A stretch of DNA of 64,000 bases. Origin: Chondrosia reniformis. Taxonomy: Eukaryota; Porifera; Demospongiae; Chondrillida; Chondrillidae. Made by a program: the position numbers and the translations under genes. The notes under the pieces were generated by a model. That model was not told the origin of the DNA. It ran no database searches and saw only the letters and a list, made by a program, of their open reading frames with translations. The first letter of the stretch is position 1. Each line of letters begins with the position of its first letter. Below are positions 52,439 to 64,000 of this stretch, in pieces. The stretch lies in contig OX359195.1 of the NCBI GenBank assembly GCA_947172415.1, positions 3,819,501 to 3,883,500 of the forward strand. The letters are read 5' to 3'.

Positions 52439-55360
52439 ATGACAAGTACAAAGTATAGAGATAGGATACCGGCTGGGAGGTCGCCCGGGTTAACAAGCTC
52501 CCCGTCATTAGGTAAAGGTAGGGTGCCTGGTGATGAAAAGTTAGCTAACTCTCCCCCATCTGTAGGTAGAGGGGTGCCTACTGGTGGGCAAGCTAGCCCC
52601 TCACTAGTTAAGAAGTGTAGTAATAAGCGGTGTAAAACATGTCCCTCTTTAGTTACTGGCCCTACTTTTAAGAGTTCAGTTACTGGCAGGACCTATCAAG
52701 TCCGTAGCCCTTGTGGTCCCCTAGGATGCCAGAGTAGGAATGTTGTGTATCTTATTACTTGTAAACAATGTGATGTACAGTATGTAGGAGAAACCTCTCA
52801 GATGCTTAGGAGTAGAATGAACAACCATAGGACTAGTACCAAAGGTTTTAAGCCACTGTATCTTTACAATCACTTTAATTCTGATAACCATAGTTTTGAT
52901 GATGCCTTGATTATGCCCATAGAACAGATACCTGAGACACCTAATTCTACTAGCCTCAGACTACTGAGAGAAGCGTTCTGGTACAAGGAACTCTGCTCTA
53001 TTTACCCATATGGACTTAACGATAACATTAAAGGCGTTGGCAATATTTCGAAACTTAAAAAAGAAATCATCGTATGGAACCTTTTTAATCGCTTATCTCA
53101 TAAAAGACGGCATCGGCGCTCCAATCTAAAATCGACAGGCAGTAGTAATAACGCTGCCTACGACCCTAAATGGCTCAAAGAACGACTACCACTTTACAAG
53201 AACGTTGGCTTTCTAGCCAAACTTAAACGCGATACTTTTGCATTACCAGCTCGACACCTTCATCGTTTGTTAAACTCGGTACAATGTCTCATCGATACCC
53301 CAGAAACACCTTTTCCGCTTAGACTTATGCTAATGATTAAAGACGTTATTAAAGCACGCGCTTCAGCCAGCCTTCCCAAACACCCAACGAAAACGACAAG
53401 TCCAGAAGGGTTTCTTAAAATCGTGTTTCGTAATAAAGGTGTAGAAAAAATAGGCCTCTCAGGTATCTTAAACCAAAAGTTAGTGTTAGAAACTGTCCCA
53501 CCCTTTATACAAAACAAAGAGCCCCCATGTGTAGTATATAAGTATACCCAACCAATAGGACCTCAAATCTTTAACTTTTCACAAGCCTCCAAGTCAGATG
53601 TTTTTAGAAAACCAGAACCATGTGAGTGTCACAAGTCCCCCTTCATTTACAAGCCCCTAGGCCATGTTTTAACAGGTGATCTACGTATTGTTAGTAACCC
53701 AAAACTTAGAAAACTTCTTAAGAAAGGACCAAAATTTAGAGAACCTAATAACTTTAATTGGGTAACTGCTTTAAAAATGTGTAAGGAAGGTCTTAGAAAA
53801 TATAAGATTACCTGGGCCCGTAGAGAAAATGTATCTACTTCTGTATTTAGTGAGTGGGAAAATGCTGTACTTAAGAAAATTAATGATAGGATCTCTAAGC
53901 TGTCTAAATCGTATACCAAATCCTCAGTAGCCAAGAAGACCCTTACTTGCCCTAAAATTAAGAAATTCTTAGCAGACCTACATGATAAGTATGTTATAGC
54001 CCCTGCCGATAAGGCCTCTAATAATATAATTTTTATATGTAAGTCCTACTATAGACAAATTATTAATGAAGAACTAGGCAGTACCTCCACTTATGCTAAA
54101 TGTGCAGTAGAACCCCAACAGTTAATTAGGAAACACATAGATTTCTTAAAACTAGAGAACTTAGAACCTAAACCAGACTGGTGTAACCTTCCCTCTTTTT
54201 ACTGGATGCCTAAGCTACATAAGAACCCTTACAGCTACAGATTCATAGCCGCCTCTCACAAATGTACTACCAAACCCCTTTCTAGATTTCTAAATTCGGC
54301 GCTCAGACTAATTCTCAAACATTTTAGAGAATACTGCCTAGGTATATATAGGAATACTGGTGTTAATGCCTTTTGGATTGTAGAAAACTCACTAGAAGTC
54401 TTAGATAGTCTTAGGTCTATACCCACTAGAAAAGCCCAGCTAGCTAGTTTTGATTTTTCTACATTATATACAGCGATCCCCCATAATCTACTAAAAGATA
54501 AGATTACTAACCTAATTCATAGTGCCTATACCTGTAGAAAGTCCCAATATATAGAAGTCTGTCAGGATAAAGCCTTTTGGTCTAACAATGTCTCCAATAA
54601 AGCAGTCACAGCTGTTCATTTAGTAGAGCTCTTTAATTACCTTATTGACAACATTTATGTATGTGTAGACGGTTCTGTATTTAAGCAATGTGTAGGTATC
54701 CCTATGGGTACTGACTGTGCCCCTGTAGTTGCTAATCTTTTTCTGTTTGCCTATGAGTATGAGTTTATGAAAGGACTACTTAAGGATAACATCACCCTAG
54801 CTATTAAATTTTCCAATACTTATAGGTATATTGATGACCTTTTATGTATTAACAACAAGGATTTTGAACTGTCAATTAGTGATATTTACCCCAAAGAACT
54901 TATTCTTAAAAAGACAAATACCAGCCCTAAAAAATCCCCCTTTTTAGACTTAGATATAACCATTACTAACAATCAATTTATCACTAAAGTATATGATAAG
55001 CGAGAGGACTTTAACTTTGATATAGTAAATTTCCCCCATTTAGATAGTAATATTCCTAATACCCCAGCCTATGGTGTCTTTATTTCACAACTAATTAGGT
55101 ATTCTAGAATATGTAGTGACTTCTCCAGTTTTCAGGCTAAAAGTTTGCAGTTATGCAGTAGGCTTATTAAGCAGGGTTACAAATACTTTAAGCTAAAATC
55201 AACCTTTAAAACCTTCCTATCCCGGCAGCCTCTAGTTAGAATCAAGTATAAGCAAAAAGTAGCTAGTATGCTTAAGGACTGTCTTGTGTTACCCCATATT
55301 GTGTTACCCCACCTCCAAAGAAATGTTACTACTAGAAGACCTAAGGGTAGACTTACGTAA
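52439..55360 (+). CDS. PLE polyprotein: N-terminal GIY-YIG endonuclease plus reverse transcriptase (973 aa)
   Basis: Predicted single-protein retrotransposition enzyme that nicks target DNA and copies its RNA. A basic, proline/serine-rich N-terminus is followed by a cysteine cluster (C60, C65, C68, C92, C97, C108, C111), probably a zinc-binding motif. The GIY-YIG domain shows NVVYLITC (101-108), YVGETSQMLRSRMNNHR (115-131), and E178 in LLREAFWYKEL with GLN at 192-194. A linker contains CECHKSPF (395-402) and GHVLTGDLRIV (408-418). Reverse transcriptase motifs follow: APADKASNNI (521-530), FYWMPKLHKNP (587-597), FDFSTLYTAIP (671-681, catalytic D672), GIPMGTDCAPVVANLF (753-768), YRYIDDLL (795-802, catalytic D799 and D800) and SPFLDLDI (833-840). 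The frame is unbroken, so the element may be active. The start is the first ATG of the long frame. Confidence 0.93.
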   Translation: MTSTKYRDRIPAGRSPGLTSSPSLGKGRVPGDEKLANSPPSVGRGVPTGGQASPSLVKKCSNKRCKTCPSLVTGPTFKSSVTGRTYQVRSPCGPLGCQSRNVVYLITCKQCDVQYVGETSQMLRSRMNNHRTSTKGFKPLYLYNHFNSDNHSFDDALIMPIEQIPETPNSTSLRLLREAFWYKELCSIYPYGLNDNIKGVGNISKLKKEIIVWNLFNRLSHKRRHRRSNLKSTGSSNNAAYDPKWLKERLPLYKNVGFLAKLKRDTFALPARHLHRLLNSVQCLIDTPETPFPLRLMLMIKDVIKARASASLPKHPTKTTSPEGFLKIVFRNKGVEKIGLSGILNQKLVLETVPPFIQNKEPPCVVYKYTQPIGPQIFNFSQASKSDVFRKPEPCECHKSPFIYKPLGHVLTGDLRIVSNPKLRKLLKKGPKFREPNNFNWVTALKMCKEGLRKYKITWARRENVSTSVFSEWENAVLKKINDRISKLSKSYTKSSVAKKTLTCPKIKKFLADLHDKYVIAPADKASNNIIFICKSYYRQIINEELGSTSTYAKCAVEPQQLIRKHIDFLKLENLEPKPDWCNLPSFYWMPKLHKNPYSYRFIAASHKCTTKPLSRFLNSALRLILKHFREYCLGIYRNTGVNAFWIVENSLEVLDSLRSIPTRKAQLASFDFSTLYTAIPHNLLKDKITNLIHSAYTCRKSQYIEVCQDKAFWSNNVSNKAVTAVHLVELFNYLIDNIYVCVDGSVFKQCVGIPMGTDCAPVVANLFLFAYEYEFMKGLLKDNITLAIKFSNTYRYIDDLLCINNKDFELSISDIYPKELILKKTNTSPKKSPFLDLDITITNNQFITKVYDKREDFNFDIVNFPHLDSNIPNTPAYGVFISQLIRYSRICSDFSSFQAKSLQLCSRLIKQGYKYFKLKSTFKTFLSRQPLVRIKYKQKVASMLKDCLVLPHIVLPHLQRNVTTRRPKGRLT

Positions 55361-55536
55361 TATGTCCTACTTGTGTCTATAGTTATGCTGAGTCTGTTTT
55401 ACCTGTACAAGCAAGATTACTAATAGATTTATAATTAATTCATAAAAGTTAATTGGACCTACATTCCTTTCATAAAATTAAATTTCATCATGTGTCTTAG
55501 TTAACACCTTATTTAACTTTTGGCGCCAAAATAGTG

Positions 55537-55545
55537 TATATAAGG
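55537..55545 (+). promoter_or_regulatory. Candidate TATA box, downstream pseudo-LTR
   Basis: Second copy of TATATAAGG, 3501 bp downstream of the first. Here it could drive transcription into the flanking satellite. Confidence 0.4.
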
Positions 55546-55615
55546 CCCCTAGATTTAGCATAGTGAGCCAAGGATTCACAGAAGATCAAGATAAAGAAAA
55601 AGACAAAGACTCCCA

Positions 55616-55661
55616 GGATCACTGATGAAGGGTGGAATTCCCAGAAACGGCTGTCTGACCC
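55616..55661 (+). ncRNA. Hammerhead-ribozyme-like motif, copy 2
   Basis: Same sequence as 52115-52160 at an offset of 3501 bp. With two copies bracketing the full unit, self-cleavage at both (after 52154 and 55655) would release a monomer-length 3501-nt RNA. Confidence 0.6.
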
Positions 55662-55810
55662 AGTGGAGAAGAAGATGAAAGAAGGGAAAAGAAGGAAGAA
55701 AAGACTACTGTATCTTCATCTAAAGCTCTCTTTAGGTTTAGTTCCCCTATAGGCTCTTTTTACAGAATAGGCATATAGCATGTAGGAAAATGGTATCTTA
55801 GATTTTTCAT

Positions 55811-56549
55811 ATAATACATATATAAGATGTATGCCTTTTTTCTTTTTTCAGGACCCAACCTAGTATTCTGCCAGGGTATCCTCGTACCTTGTATCCAGAC
55901 GATGTCATCCGTAACACCTTCGGTCACGTGGGTCACCCAATATATGTTGTAAATGAAGCCCTATTTATATAACACTCACTTTTGACTCTACATATATATG
56001 CAATATATAAGATATAATATATGCATATAAGATATATACAATATATATTACATATAAGATATATAATACATATTTAAGATGTATGCTTTTTTCTTTTTTC
56101 AGGACTCAATCTGGTTTTGAACCAGGGCTTCCTCGTACCTTGTATCCAGATGATGTCATCCGTAACACCATCGGGCACGTGGGTTCCTCAATATATGTTG
56201 TAAATTAAGTCCTATTTATATACCACTCACTTTTGACTCTACATATATATATGCAATATTTAAGATATATTATATGCATATAAGATATATACAATTTATA
56301 TTACATATAAGATATATAGTACATATATAAGATGTATGCTTTTTTCATTTTTTCAGGACTCAACCTGGTATTGAACCAGGGCATCCTTGTACCTTGTATC
56401 CAGACGATGTCATCCGTAACACCATCAGTCACGTGGGTTCCACAATATATGTTGTAAATGAAGTCCTATCTATATACTACTCACTTTTGACTCTTCATAT
56501 ATACATGCAATATTTAAGATATATAATATACATATAAGATATATACAAT
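55811..56549 (-). repeat. Satellite C, last units
   Basis: About three satellite C monomers follow the PLE insertion and share the tRNA-like segment (for example 56092-56190). The array ends at the foldback element beginning at 56550. Confidence 0.9.
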
Positions 56550-56949
56550 ATGAGTAGTATAGTCTCTACAGATCATATAAAGTTAAACGCATGGCCTTCC
56601 AATTACCTTTTCACACCTTAGTATAGACTGAAGATGATGCATCTGCATGCCATTATCAGCAAAAATTGCAGTCTCATGCAAGGGGTCTCAGCCAATAATC
56701 ACCGTAGATTTGACTTACCTTGAGTGTGTTGTTTATGTGAATGCATGCAAGCAACCGACGGCACTCCTAGCTCAAACTCAAGGCAAGTCAAATCTGCGGT
56801 GATTATTGGCTGAGACCCCTTGCATGAGACTGCAATTTTTGCTGATAATGGCATGCGGATGCATCATCTTTAGTCTATACTAAGTTGTGAAAAGGTAATT
56901 GGAAGGCCATGTGTTTAACTTTATATGATCTGTAGAGACTATACTACTC
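56550..56949. mobile_element. Foldback element of 400 bp
   Basis: Inverted repeat with arms 56550-56728 and 56772-56949 and a ~43-nt apex. It starts GAGTAGTATAGTCTCTACAG and ends with the complement CTGTAGAGACTATACTACTC. Arms differ at a few positions. No coding capacity. The sequence is unrelated by eye to the X1/X2 hairpins. Likely a foldback-type non-autonomous transposon; it lies exactly at the end of satellite C. Confidence 0.7.
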
Positions 56950-57060
56950 TGTACGCAGCAGTTGAGAATTTCAGTGTGGCTAAAGTCTTGTAGCGTTTAA
57001 TATACCTGATTGTGATTATCTTGGGAGTCACTTGCATCCGTGTATAAATTTGTAACTTGC
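56950..57060. other. Short unclassified spacer
   Basis: About 110 bp of non-repetitive sequence between the foldback element and the GGGGCGCC fragment, with no recognisable signal. Confidence 0.5.
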
Positions 57061-57158
57061 ACTATATATGTATATATATATATACAAGACTATGAACAGG
57101 AAGCCATACGTTAACATAATTTCTGAAAACAATATAGGGACGCCTGCGGCGCCCCAAC
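57061..57158 (-). mobile_element. Fragment of the GGGGCGCC-bounded element
   Basis: About 98 bp matching 18712-18799: a TA microsatellite, then ACAAGACTATGAACAGGAAG, ending in a degraded end hairpin (GGGACGCCTGCGGCGCCCC). It covers only one end of the element and passes straight into satellite B, as the other copies do. Confidence 0.7.
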
Positions 57159-60100
57159 TACTACATACAACTACTACATACAACTAGACCATACAACTAG
57201 TAAATAGAATGAGTACATACAGCTAGTACAAAAAACTAGTACATAGAACTAGTACAAACAACTAGTACATACAACTAGGACCTACCTATTACATAGTTCA
57301 ACTAGTACTAGAACCTACAATTAGTACATACAACTAGTACATACAACTAGTACATACAACTACATACACCTAGTACATACAACTAGTACATACACGTAGT
57401 CCATACAACTAGTGCATACAACTAGTGCATACAATTATTACTACAATTAGTACTTAGAACTAGTTCATAGAAGGGTACATAAAACTAGTACATACAGCTA
57501 GTATATATTAGATATACATAGCCATTACATGCAATTTGTTCATAAAACTTGTAAATATAACTGGTACACATCTAGTACATATACCTAGTACATACAACTA
57601 GTACATTCAATTAGTACATTTGCATAGAACATACACATACAACTAGAACATATACATTGTACATATAACTAGTACATTAAACTAGAACATATAACTAGCA
57701 CAAACAACTAGTACATAACTAGTACATACAACGAGTACATACAACAAATACACACAATTAGTACATACAAATATTACATTCAGCTAGTAAATACAACTAG
57801 TACCTACAACTAGTACGTACAACTATTACCTTCAACTAGTAAATAAAACCAGTACTAGTACATACAACTAGTACATACAACTAGTCCACAAAACTAGTCC
57901 ATAAAACTAGAACATACAACTAGTACACACAACTAGTACAAACAACTAGTACATACAACTAGTATATAAAAATATTACATACAACTAGTTCATACAAGAA
58001 GTACATAACTAGTATATATAACTAGTATATGTACCTAGTACATACACCTAGTATATATAACTAGTACATATAACTAGTATGTATAAATAGTACTAACAAC
58101 TAGTACATACTACTATTTCTTACAACTAGTAAATATAACTAGTACCAGTACATAAAACTAGTACATACAACTGGTACATACAACTTATACATACAACTAG
58201 GCCATACAACTAGTTACTAGTACACACAACTAGGATATAAAACTAGTATATACAACTAGTACATTCAGCTAGTTTATAGAACTATTACTTACAATAAGTT
58301 CATAAAACTAGGTACTAGTACATACAACTACTTCACACAACTAGTACATACAACTATTACATAAAACTAGTGCTACAACTAGTATATCCTACTAGTATAT
58401 TCAAATGGTACATATTTTTATTACATACACATATAACTATATAGTACTTACAAATTGTACATCAACTTGTATCTAGTACATGCAACTAGGATCTACCTAG
58501 TACCTAGTATAACTACAACTAGAACCCACAACTAGTATATACAACTAGTACATATAACTAGTACATACACATATAACTAGTATATATAAACAGTATATAA
58601 ACGTAGTACATACAACTAGTTCCTAGAAGGTGAACATAAAACTACCACATAAAACTAGTATATACAACTAGTACAGAGTTAGTAGATACGAGTTATATAT
58701 ACATACAACTAGTACATAAAATTGGTACATAACTAGTACATACAACTATTACATACAACTAGTACATGCAATTCGTACATACAACTACCAAATGCAACTA
58801 CTACATACAACTTGTACCTACAATTATTAATACTAGTCTATACAACCAATACATAGAACTAGTACATACACCTAGTACATAAAATTAGTACATTCAACTA
58901 GTACACACAAGTTCTACATATAGCTAGTACATATAACTAGAAACTAGTACATGCAACTAGTACATAAAAAGAGTACATAAAACTCATACATACAACTAGT
59001 ACGAACAACAAGACATTAGTACATACATCTACTTCATAGAACGTGAACATAAAACTACCACCTAAAACTAGTATAAAGAACTAGTGCACAGCTAGTACCT
59101 CCAAGTTATATATACATGCAACTAGTACATACAATTGGTACATAACTAGTACATGTAACTGCTACATACAACTTGTCCCTCCAACTATTAAATATAACTA
59201 ATACTAGTCCATACATCTAGTACATTAAACTAGTACTTAAACCTAGTATATAAAATTAGTACATACAACTAGTACACACAACTACTACAGATAACTAGTA
59301 CATACAATTAGTACATAGAACTAGTACATACCTCTAGTACATAGAACAAATACATAAAAGTAGTACATACAACTGGTGCATACAACTGGTACATAACTAG
59401 TACATATATACAACTAGTACATACAACTAGTACATATATTTATTACATACACATGTAACTAGAACATACAAAATGCACATCAACTTGTATATAGTACATG
59501 CATCTAGGATCTACCTAGTACCTTGTATAACTAGAACTAGAACCTACAACAAGTATATATAACTAGCACATATAACTAGTACACACACATATAACTAGTA
59601 TATATAAATAGTACATACACCTATACATACAACTAGGACATACAAGTAATATACACAACTAGTACACACAACCAGTGCAAACAACTAGTAAATACAACTA
59701 GCAACTAGTACATGCAATTAGTACATAGAAAGAGTACATAAAACTCATACATACAACTAGTAGGAACAACAAGAGACTAGTACATACACCTAGTTTATAG
59801 AACGTCATCATAAAAGTACCAAATAAAACTAGTATATACAACTAGTACGCAGCTAGTACAGACAAGTAATATATACATACAACTAGTACATACAACTAGT
59901 ACATATAACTATTACATTAAACTATTACATACAACCATTACATACAACTTGTACCTACAACTAGTAAATATAACTTGTAATAGTACATATATACAACTAG
60001 TAAAATCAACTAGTACATACAATTAGTATAATGAACTAGTACATACAACTAGAACCTATTTAGTATCTACTACAACTAGTACTAGAACCTACAACTAGTA

Positions 60101-63100
60101 CTTACAACAAGTATCGAGTGCATACAACTAGTACAAACAACTAGTACATACACCTAGTCCTTACAACTAGTACATACAACTAGTACCTACTTAGTACCTA
60201 GTATAACTAATACTAGAACGTACAACTAGTACAAACAGCTTGTACTTACAACCAGCACACAGGTAACTAGTACGTATAAATAGTGTATGCAACTAGAACA
60301 TAAACTAGAACATACAACTAGTACATTGAACTAGTACATACAATTAGAACCCACGTAGTACCTAGTACAATGAGTACTAGAACCTACAACTAGTACTTAT
60401 AACTAGTACATATAAACAGTCCATACACCTAGTACATGCAACTAGTACATACAAGTAGAACCTACAACTCTTTAATTTTACAAGTAATATTACCTCCAAC
60501 TAGTTCATACAACTAGTTCATACAACTAGTCAATAAAGGTGCATAAAACTGGTTAATATAACTAGCATAAACAACTACCGCATATTTGGTACTTACAACT
60601 AGTACATACAACTAGTACATACAATCAGTACAAACAACTATTACATAAACTTGTACATACAACTTGTGCCTACAACTGGTAAATAAACCTAGTATATACT
60701 AGTACATACAACTAGTCCATACACCAAGTAAAAATAACTAGTTCATATAACTAGTAAATATAACCAGAACATAAAACTAGTACATTCAGCTAGTCCATAA
60801 AACTAGTTCATACAACTAGCACGTACATTTAGGTTCTTCAACGTGAAAATGTAACTAGTCCTAGTACATACAACAAGTAAATTACATACAATCAGTTATT
60901 ACAAGTAGTACATTCAAATAGTACATACAACTAGTACATACAAGTAGTATATAACTATTAGATATATATAACTAGTATATATACCTAGTATATATGACTA
61001 CTTTACACAACTAGTACATTCAACCTGTATGTACATGCAACTAGTCCTTACAACTAGTATATACAACTAGTAACGAGTACATACAAGTAGTCCCTAATAC
61101 CAGTACATACAACTATTACATACAATTAGTACATATAATTAGTACCTACAACTAGTTATATTTACTAGTTGTTTGTACTAGTTATTTAGAAGTTGTATGT
61201 ATGTACTAGCTGTATGTACTAGTCCATATAACTAGTACATACAACTAGTACATACAACTATTATATAAAACTAGTACATACGAGTAGTGCATGCAACTAG
61301 TACACACAACTAATACTTACAACTATTACTTACAACAAGTACATACAGTAGGTACATACAACTACTTCTGAGTACATACATGTAGTACATACAATTGGTA
61401 CCAACAACTAGTAACGAGTACATAAAACTATTACATACAACTAATACATACAACTACTACCTACAACTGGAACATAAATCTAGTACTTACAACTAGTACA
61501 TACATATAGTACCTACAAATATTAAATATACCTGGTACCAGTACATACAACTGGTACATACAACTAGTACCTATGACTAGTAAGTAAAACTAGCACTAGT
61601 ACATACAACTAGAACATACAATTGGCACATACAGCTAGTAACTAGTACATATAACTAGTAAATACATCTAGTATATAAAACTAGTACATACAACTATTAA
61701 TTACAAGTAATACATACAACTAATAACTAAACCTAGGAAATATAACTAGTAGTAGTACATACAACTAGTATACACAACTAATACCTGCGACTAGTAATTA
61801 TAACAAGTATTAGTACATACAACAAATACATAAAACAAGTACACACAACTAGAAGATAGAACTAGTACATACAACTAGTACATTCACCTAGTACATACAA
61901 CTAGTCCATTTACTAGTACATATACTTAATACATACAACAAGTACATATAACTAGAAAATATATCTATTATATACAACTAGTAACTAGTACATACAACTG
62001 GTACATAAAACTTGAACCAATTATAACTAGTATAAGCACATACAACTAGTACATACAACAAGTAGATACAACTAGTTTGTACAATCAGTAACTACATAAA
62101 ACTAGAACCTACAACAAGGAAATGTAACTAGTACCTACAACTAGCAAACATAACTAGTACTAGTATATAAATCTACTACACACAACTAGTACATACAACT
62201 ACTGCATGCAACTAGTACATACAAGTAGTACATATAACTAATACATACAACTAGTGTATACAATTAGCACCTGCAACTAGTAGATACAACTAGTACACAT
62301 AACTTAAAACTATAGCTAGTACTAGTGCATACAAATAGTACAAACAACTAGGATATACATACAACAAATACATACAACCAGTACATTCAACTAGTAACCA
62401 GTACATACAACTAATATATATGATTAGTGCGTAAACTAGTAAATATAACTTGTTCTAGTACATACAACTAGGGCATAAAACTAGTACATGCAAATAGAAA
62501 GGAGAAGTTACAAATAGTACATACAATTTACACATAGAACTAGTACATAGAATGAGTACATAAAACTAGTATGTACAACAAGTACCTACAACTAGTTCAT
62601 ATAACTAGTTCATACAACTAGTACATACAAGCAGAAACTTGTGCATACAACTAGTACATACAACTAATACATAAAACTAGTACATAGAACTAGTACGTAC
62701 AACTAGTACATTAAACTAGTACATATAACTAGTGCATGCAACCAGTACACACAACTAGTACATACAACTAATACATACAACTAGTACATACAGTTACTAC
62801 ACACAACTAGTTATGAGTACAGAAATGTAGTACATACAATTAGTACAAACAACAATTTACGAGTACATAAAAACTAATAAATACAACAAATACATACAAC
62901 TACTATATACAACTAGAACATAAATCTAGTACATACAACTAGTACATACATATAGTACCTACAAATACTAAATATACCTTGTACCAGTACATACAAATAC
63001 TACAAACAACCAGTATCTATGACTAGTAAATAAACCTAGTATTAGTCCATACAACTAAAACGTACAACTGTCACATTCAGCTAGTAATGTGTACATATAA

Positions 63101-64000
63101 CTAGTAAATACATCTAGTATTTACAACTAGTACATACAACTATTAATTACAAGTAATACATACACCTACTACATAAAACTAGTACATACACATATAACTA
63201 GTACATATAAATAGTACTTACAACTACTAAATACAACTAGTACATACAAGTGGTACATAACTAGTACATACAACTAGTACATATAATTAGTACATACAAA
63301 TAGTACAAACAGATAGTACATACAACTTGTAATTACCTAGTACCCACTATAACTACTACTATAAAGAAGCTATAACTATTACATACAGCCAGAACATATA
63401 TACAACTAGTGCATACAAGTAGTACTTACAACTCGTACATATAACTAATGCATACAACTAGTACATACACATAGTAAGTACATGTAGTATGTACAACTAC
63501 TACACAAAACTAGTACATAAAACTAGTACACACAACTAGTACATACAAATAGTACATACAACTTGTGTCTAGTACATGCAACTAGGACCTACCTAGTACC
63601 TAGTATAACTAGGACTAGAACCTACAACCAGTACATACAACTAGTACATATAACTAGAACATACAGCTAGTATATACACCTAGTACACACAACTACTACA
63701 TATAACTAGTACATACACATATACCTAGTACATGTAAATAGTACATACAACTAGTACATACAACTACTACACAAAACTAGTACATATAACCAGTACACAC
63801 AATTACTACATTAAACTAGAACCTACAAGTGGTACATAAAACTAGTACATACAACTAGAAGCTACTTAGTACGTAGTACAACTGGTACTAGAACCTACAA
63901 CTAGTATCTACACCTAGTCATACAACTAGTATCGAGTACATACAACTAGTACAAACAACTAGTACATACAAAGACTCCATACAACTAGTACCTACTTAGT
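57159..64000 (+). repeat. Satellite B array, forward orientation, right edge
   Basis: Degenerate ACTAGTACATACA repeats to the end of the window, more diverged and less block-duplicated than the arrays at 5-22 kb. A short reversed patch (TATATTTACTAGTTGTTTGT and neighbours) lies near 61146-61224. No gene, RNA gene or transposon is seen in these 6.8 kb. Confidence 0.92.
61146..61224 (-). repeat. Small inverted patch in satellite B
   Basis: About 80 bp where the motif reads TGTATGTACTAGCTGTATG inside an otherwise forward array, a micro-inversion or a strand-switch relic. Confidence 0.6.

Larger units (their letters stand above)
52310..55810 (+). mobile_element. Full-length permuted Penelope-like retroelement (3501 bp)
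   Basis: Unit of a PLE tandem: 5' leader (52310-52438), one ORF for an endonuclease-polymerase (52439-55360), and a 450-bp 3' region with TATA-like and hammerhead-like motifs. Its last 1214 bp repeat the truncated copy just upstream. The right junction, ...TTTTTCAT then ATAATACATATATAAG, returns to satellite C. The sequence ATATAA at both outer junctions (51089-51094 and 55809-55814) could be a short target duplication, though the low-complexity target makes this uncertain. Domain order endonuclease-then-polymerase matches the Naiad/Chlamys-type permuted PLEs rather than canonical Penelope, in which GIY-YIG is C-terminal. Confidence 0.85.

Noticed and set aside
53260-53934. Antisense frames of 85 and 95 codons within the PLE
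   Set aside because: Opposite-strand shadows of a clear polymerase ORF.
51096-55810. LTR retrotransposon with 1.2-kb LTRs
   Set aside because: The repeats include polymerase coding sequence and lack TG...CA ends. There is no gag, protease, RNase H or integrase, and the RT is of PLE type with a GIY-YIG endonuclease. A PLE pseudo-LTR tandem explains the data.

Overview
The window looks like a repeat-dominated piece of an animal (invertebrate-type) nuclear genome. No host single-copy gene, rRNA gene or CRISPR array is visible. The only convincing protein-coding gene is a retrotransposon ORF near 52-55 kb, a Penelope-like element (PLE) with a permuted domain order: GIY-YIG endonuclease in front of reverse transcriptase. 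That order is known mainly from the Naiad/Chlamys-type PLEs of invertebrates and protists. The AT-rich satellites, TA-flanked pogo-like MITEs and foldback elements fit an invertebrate, but the species cannot be named from the sequence.

Layout. 1-5337: satellite A, a CpG-rich 123-bp repeat (63+60 bp halves). 5338-15430: satellite B, degenerate 13-bp ACTAGTACATACA repeats, which flip strand at about 9825. 15431-18799: core of a large imperfect palindrome. It carries inverted copies of a GGGGCGCC-bounded element, a 300-bp unclassified block and half of a pogo-like MITE, around a ~777-bp centre. 18800-22345: satellite B again, flipping strand near 21637. 22346-24320: satellite A in the opposite orientation to the first block. 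24321-51095 and 55811-56549: satellite C, roughly 90 copies of a ~250-bp unit. Each unit holds, on the minus strand, an 86-nt tRNA-like sequence followed by an A-rich tail. 56550-56949: a foldback element. 57061-57158: another GGGGCGCC fragment. 57159-64000: satellite B.

Satellite C has received several insertions. These are a 502-bp pogo-like MITE at 26438, a 753-bp element with a large hairpin at 35828, a related 1.1-kb element at 43297 (present twice because 2145 bp were duplicated in tandem), and the PLE at 51096-55810. The PLE is a tandem of a 5'-truncated copy (51096-52309) and a full unit (52310-55810). The shared 1214 bp appear identical, so insertion was probably recent. The truncated copy supplies a TATA box and a hammerhead-ribozyme-like motif upstream of the full ORF, the pseudo-LTR arrangement typical of PLEs.

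Most short open frames in the window are by-products of satellite periodicity and are not annotated as genes. The strongest leads are the permuted PLE with its degenerate hammerhead, the satellite apparently built from tRNA-derived units, the frame-preserving 41-codon satellite A, the ~4.1-kb-arm palindrome, and an unclassified foldback family marked by a short palindrome at one end.
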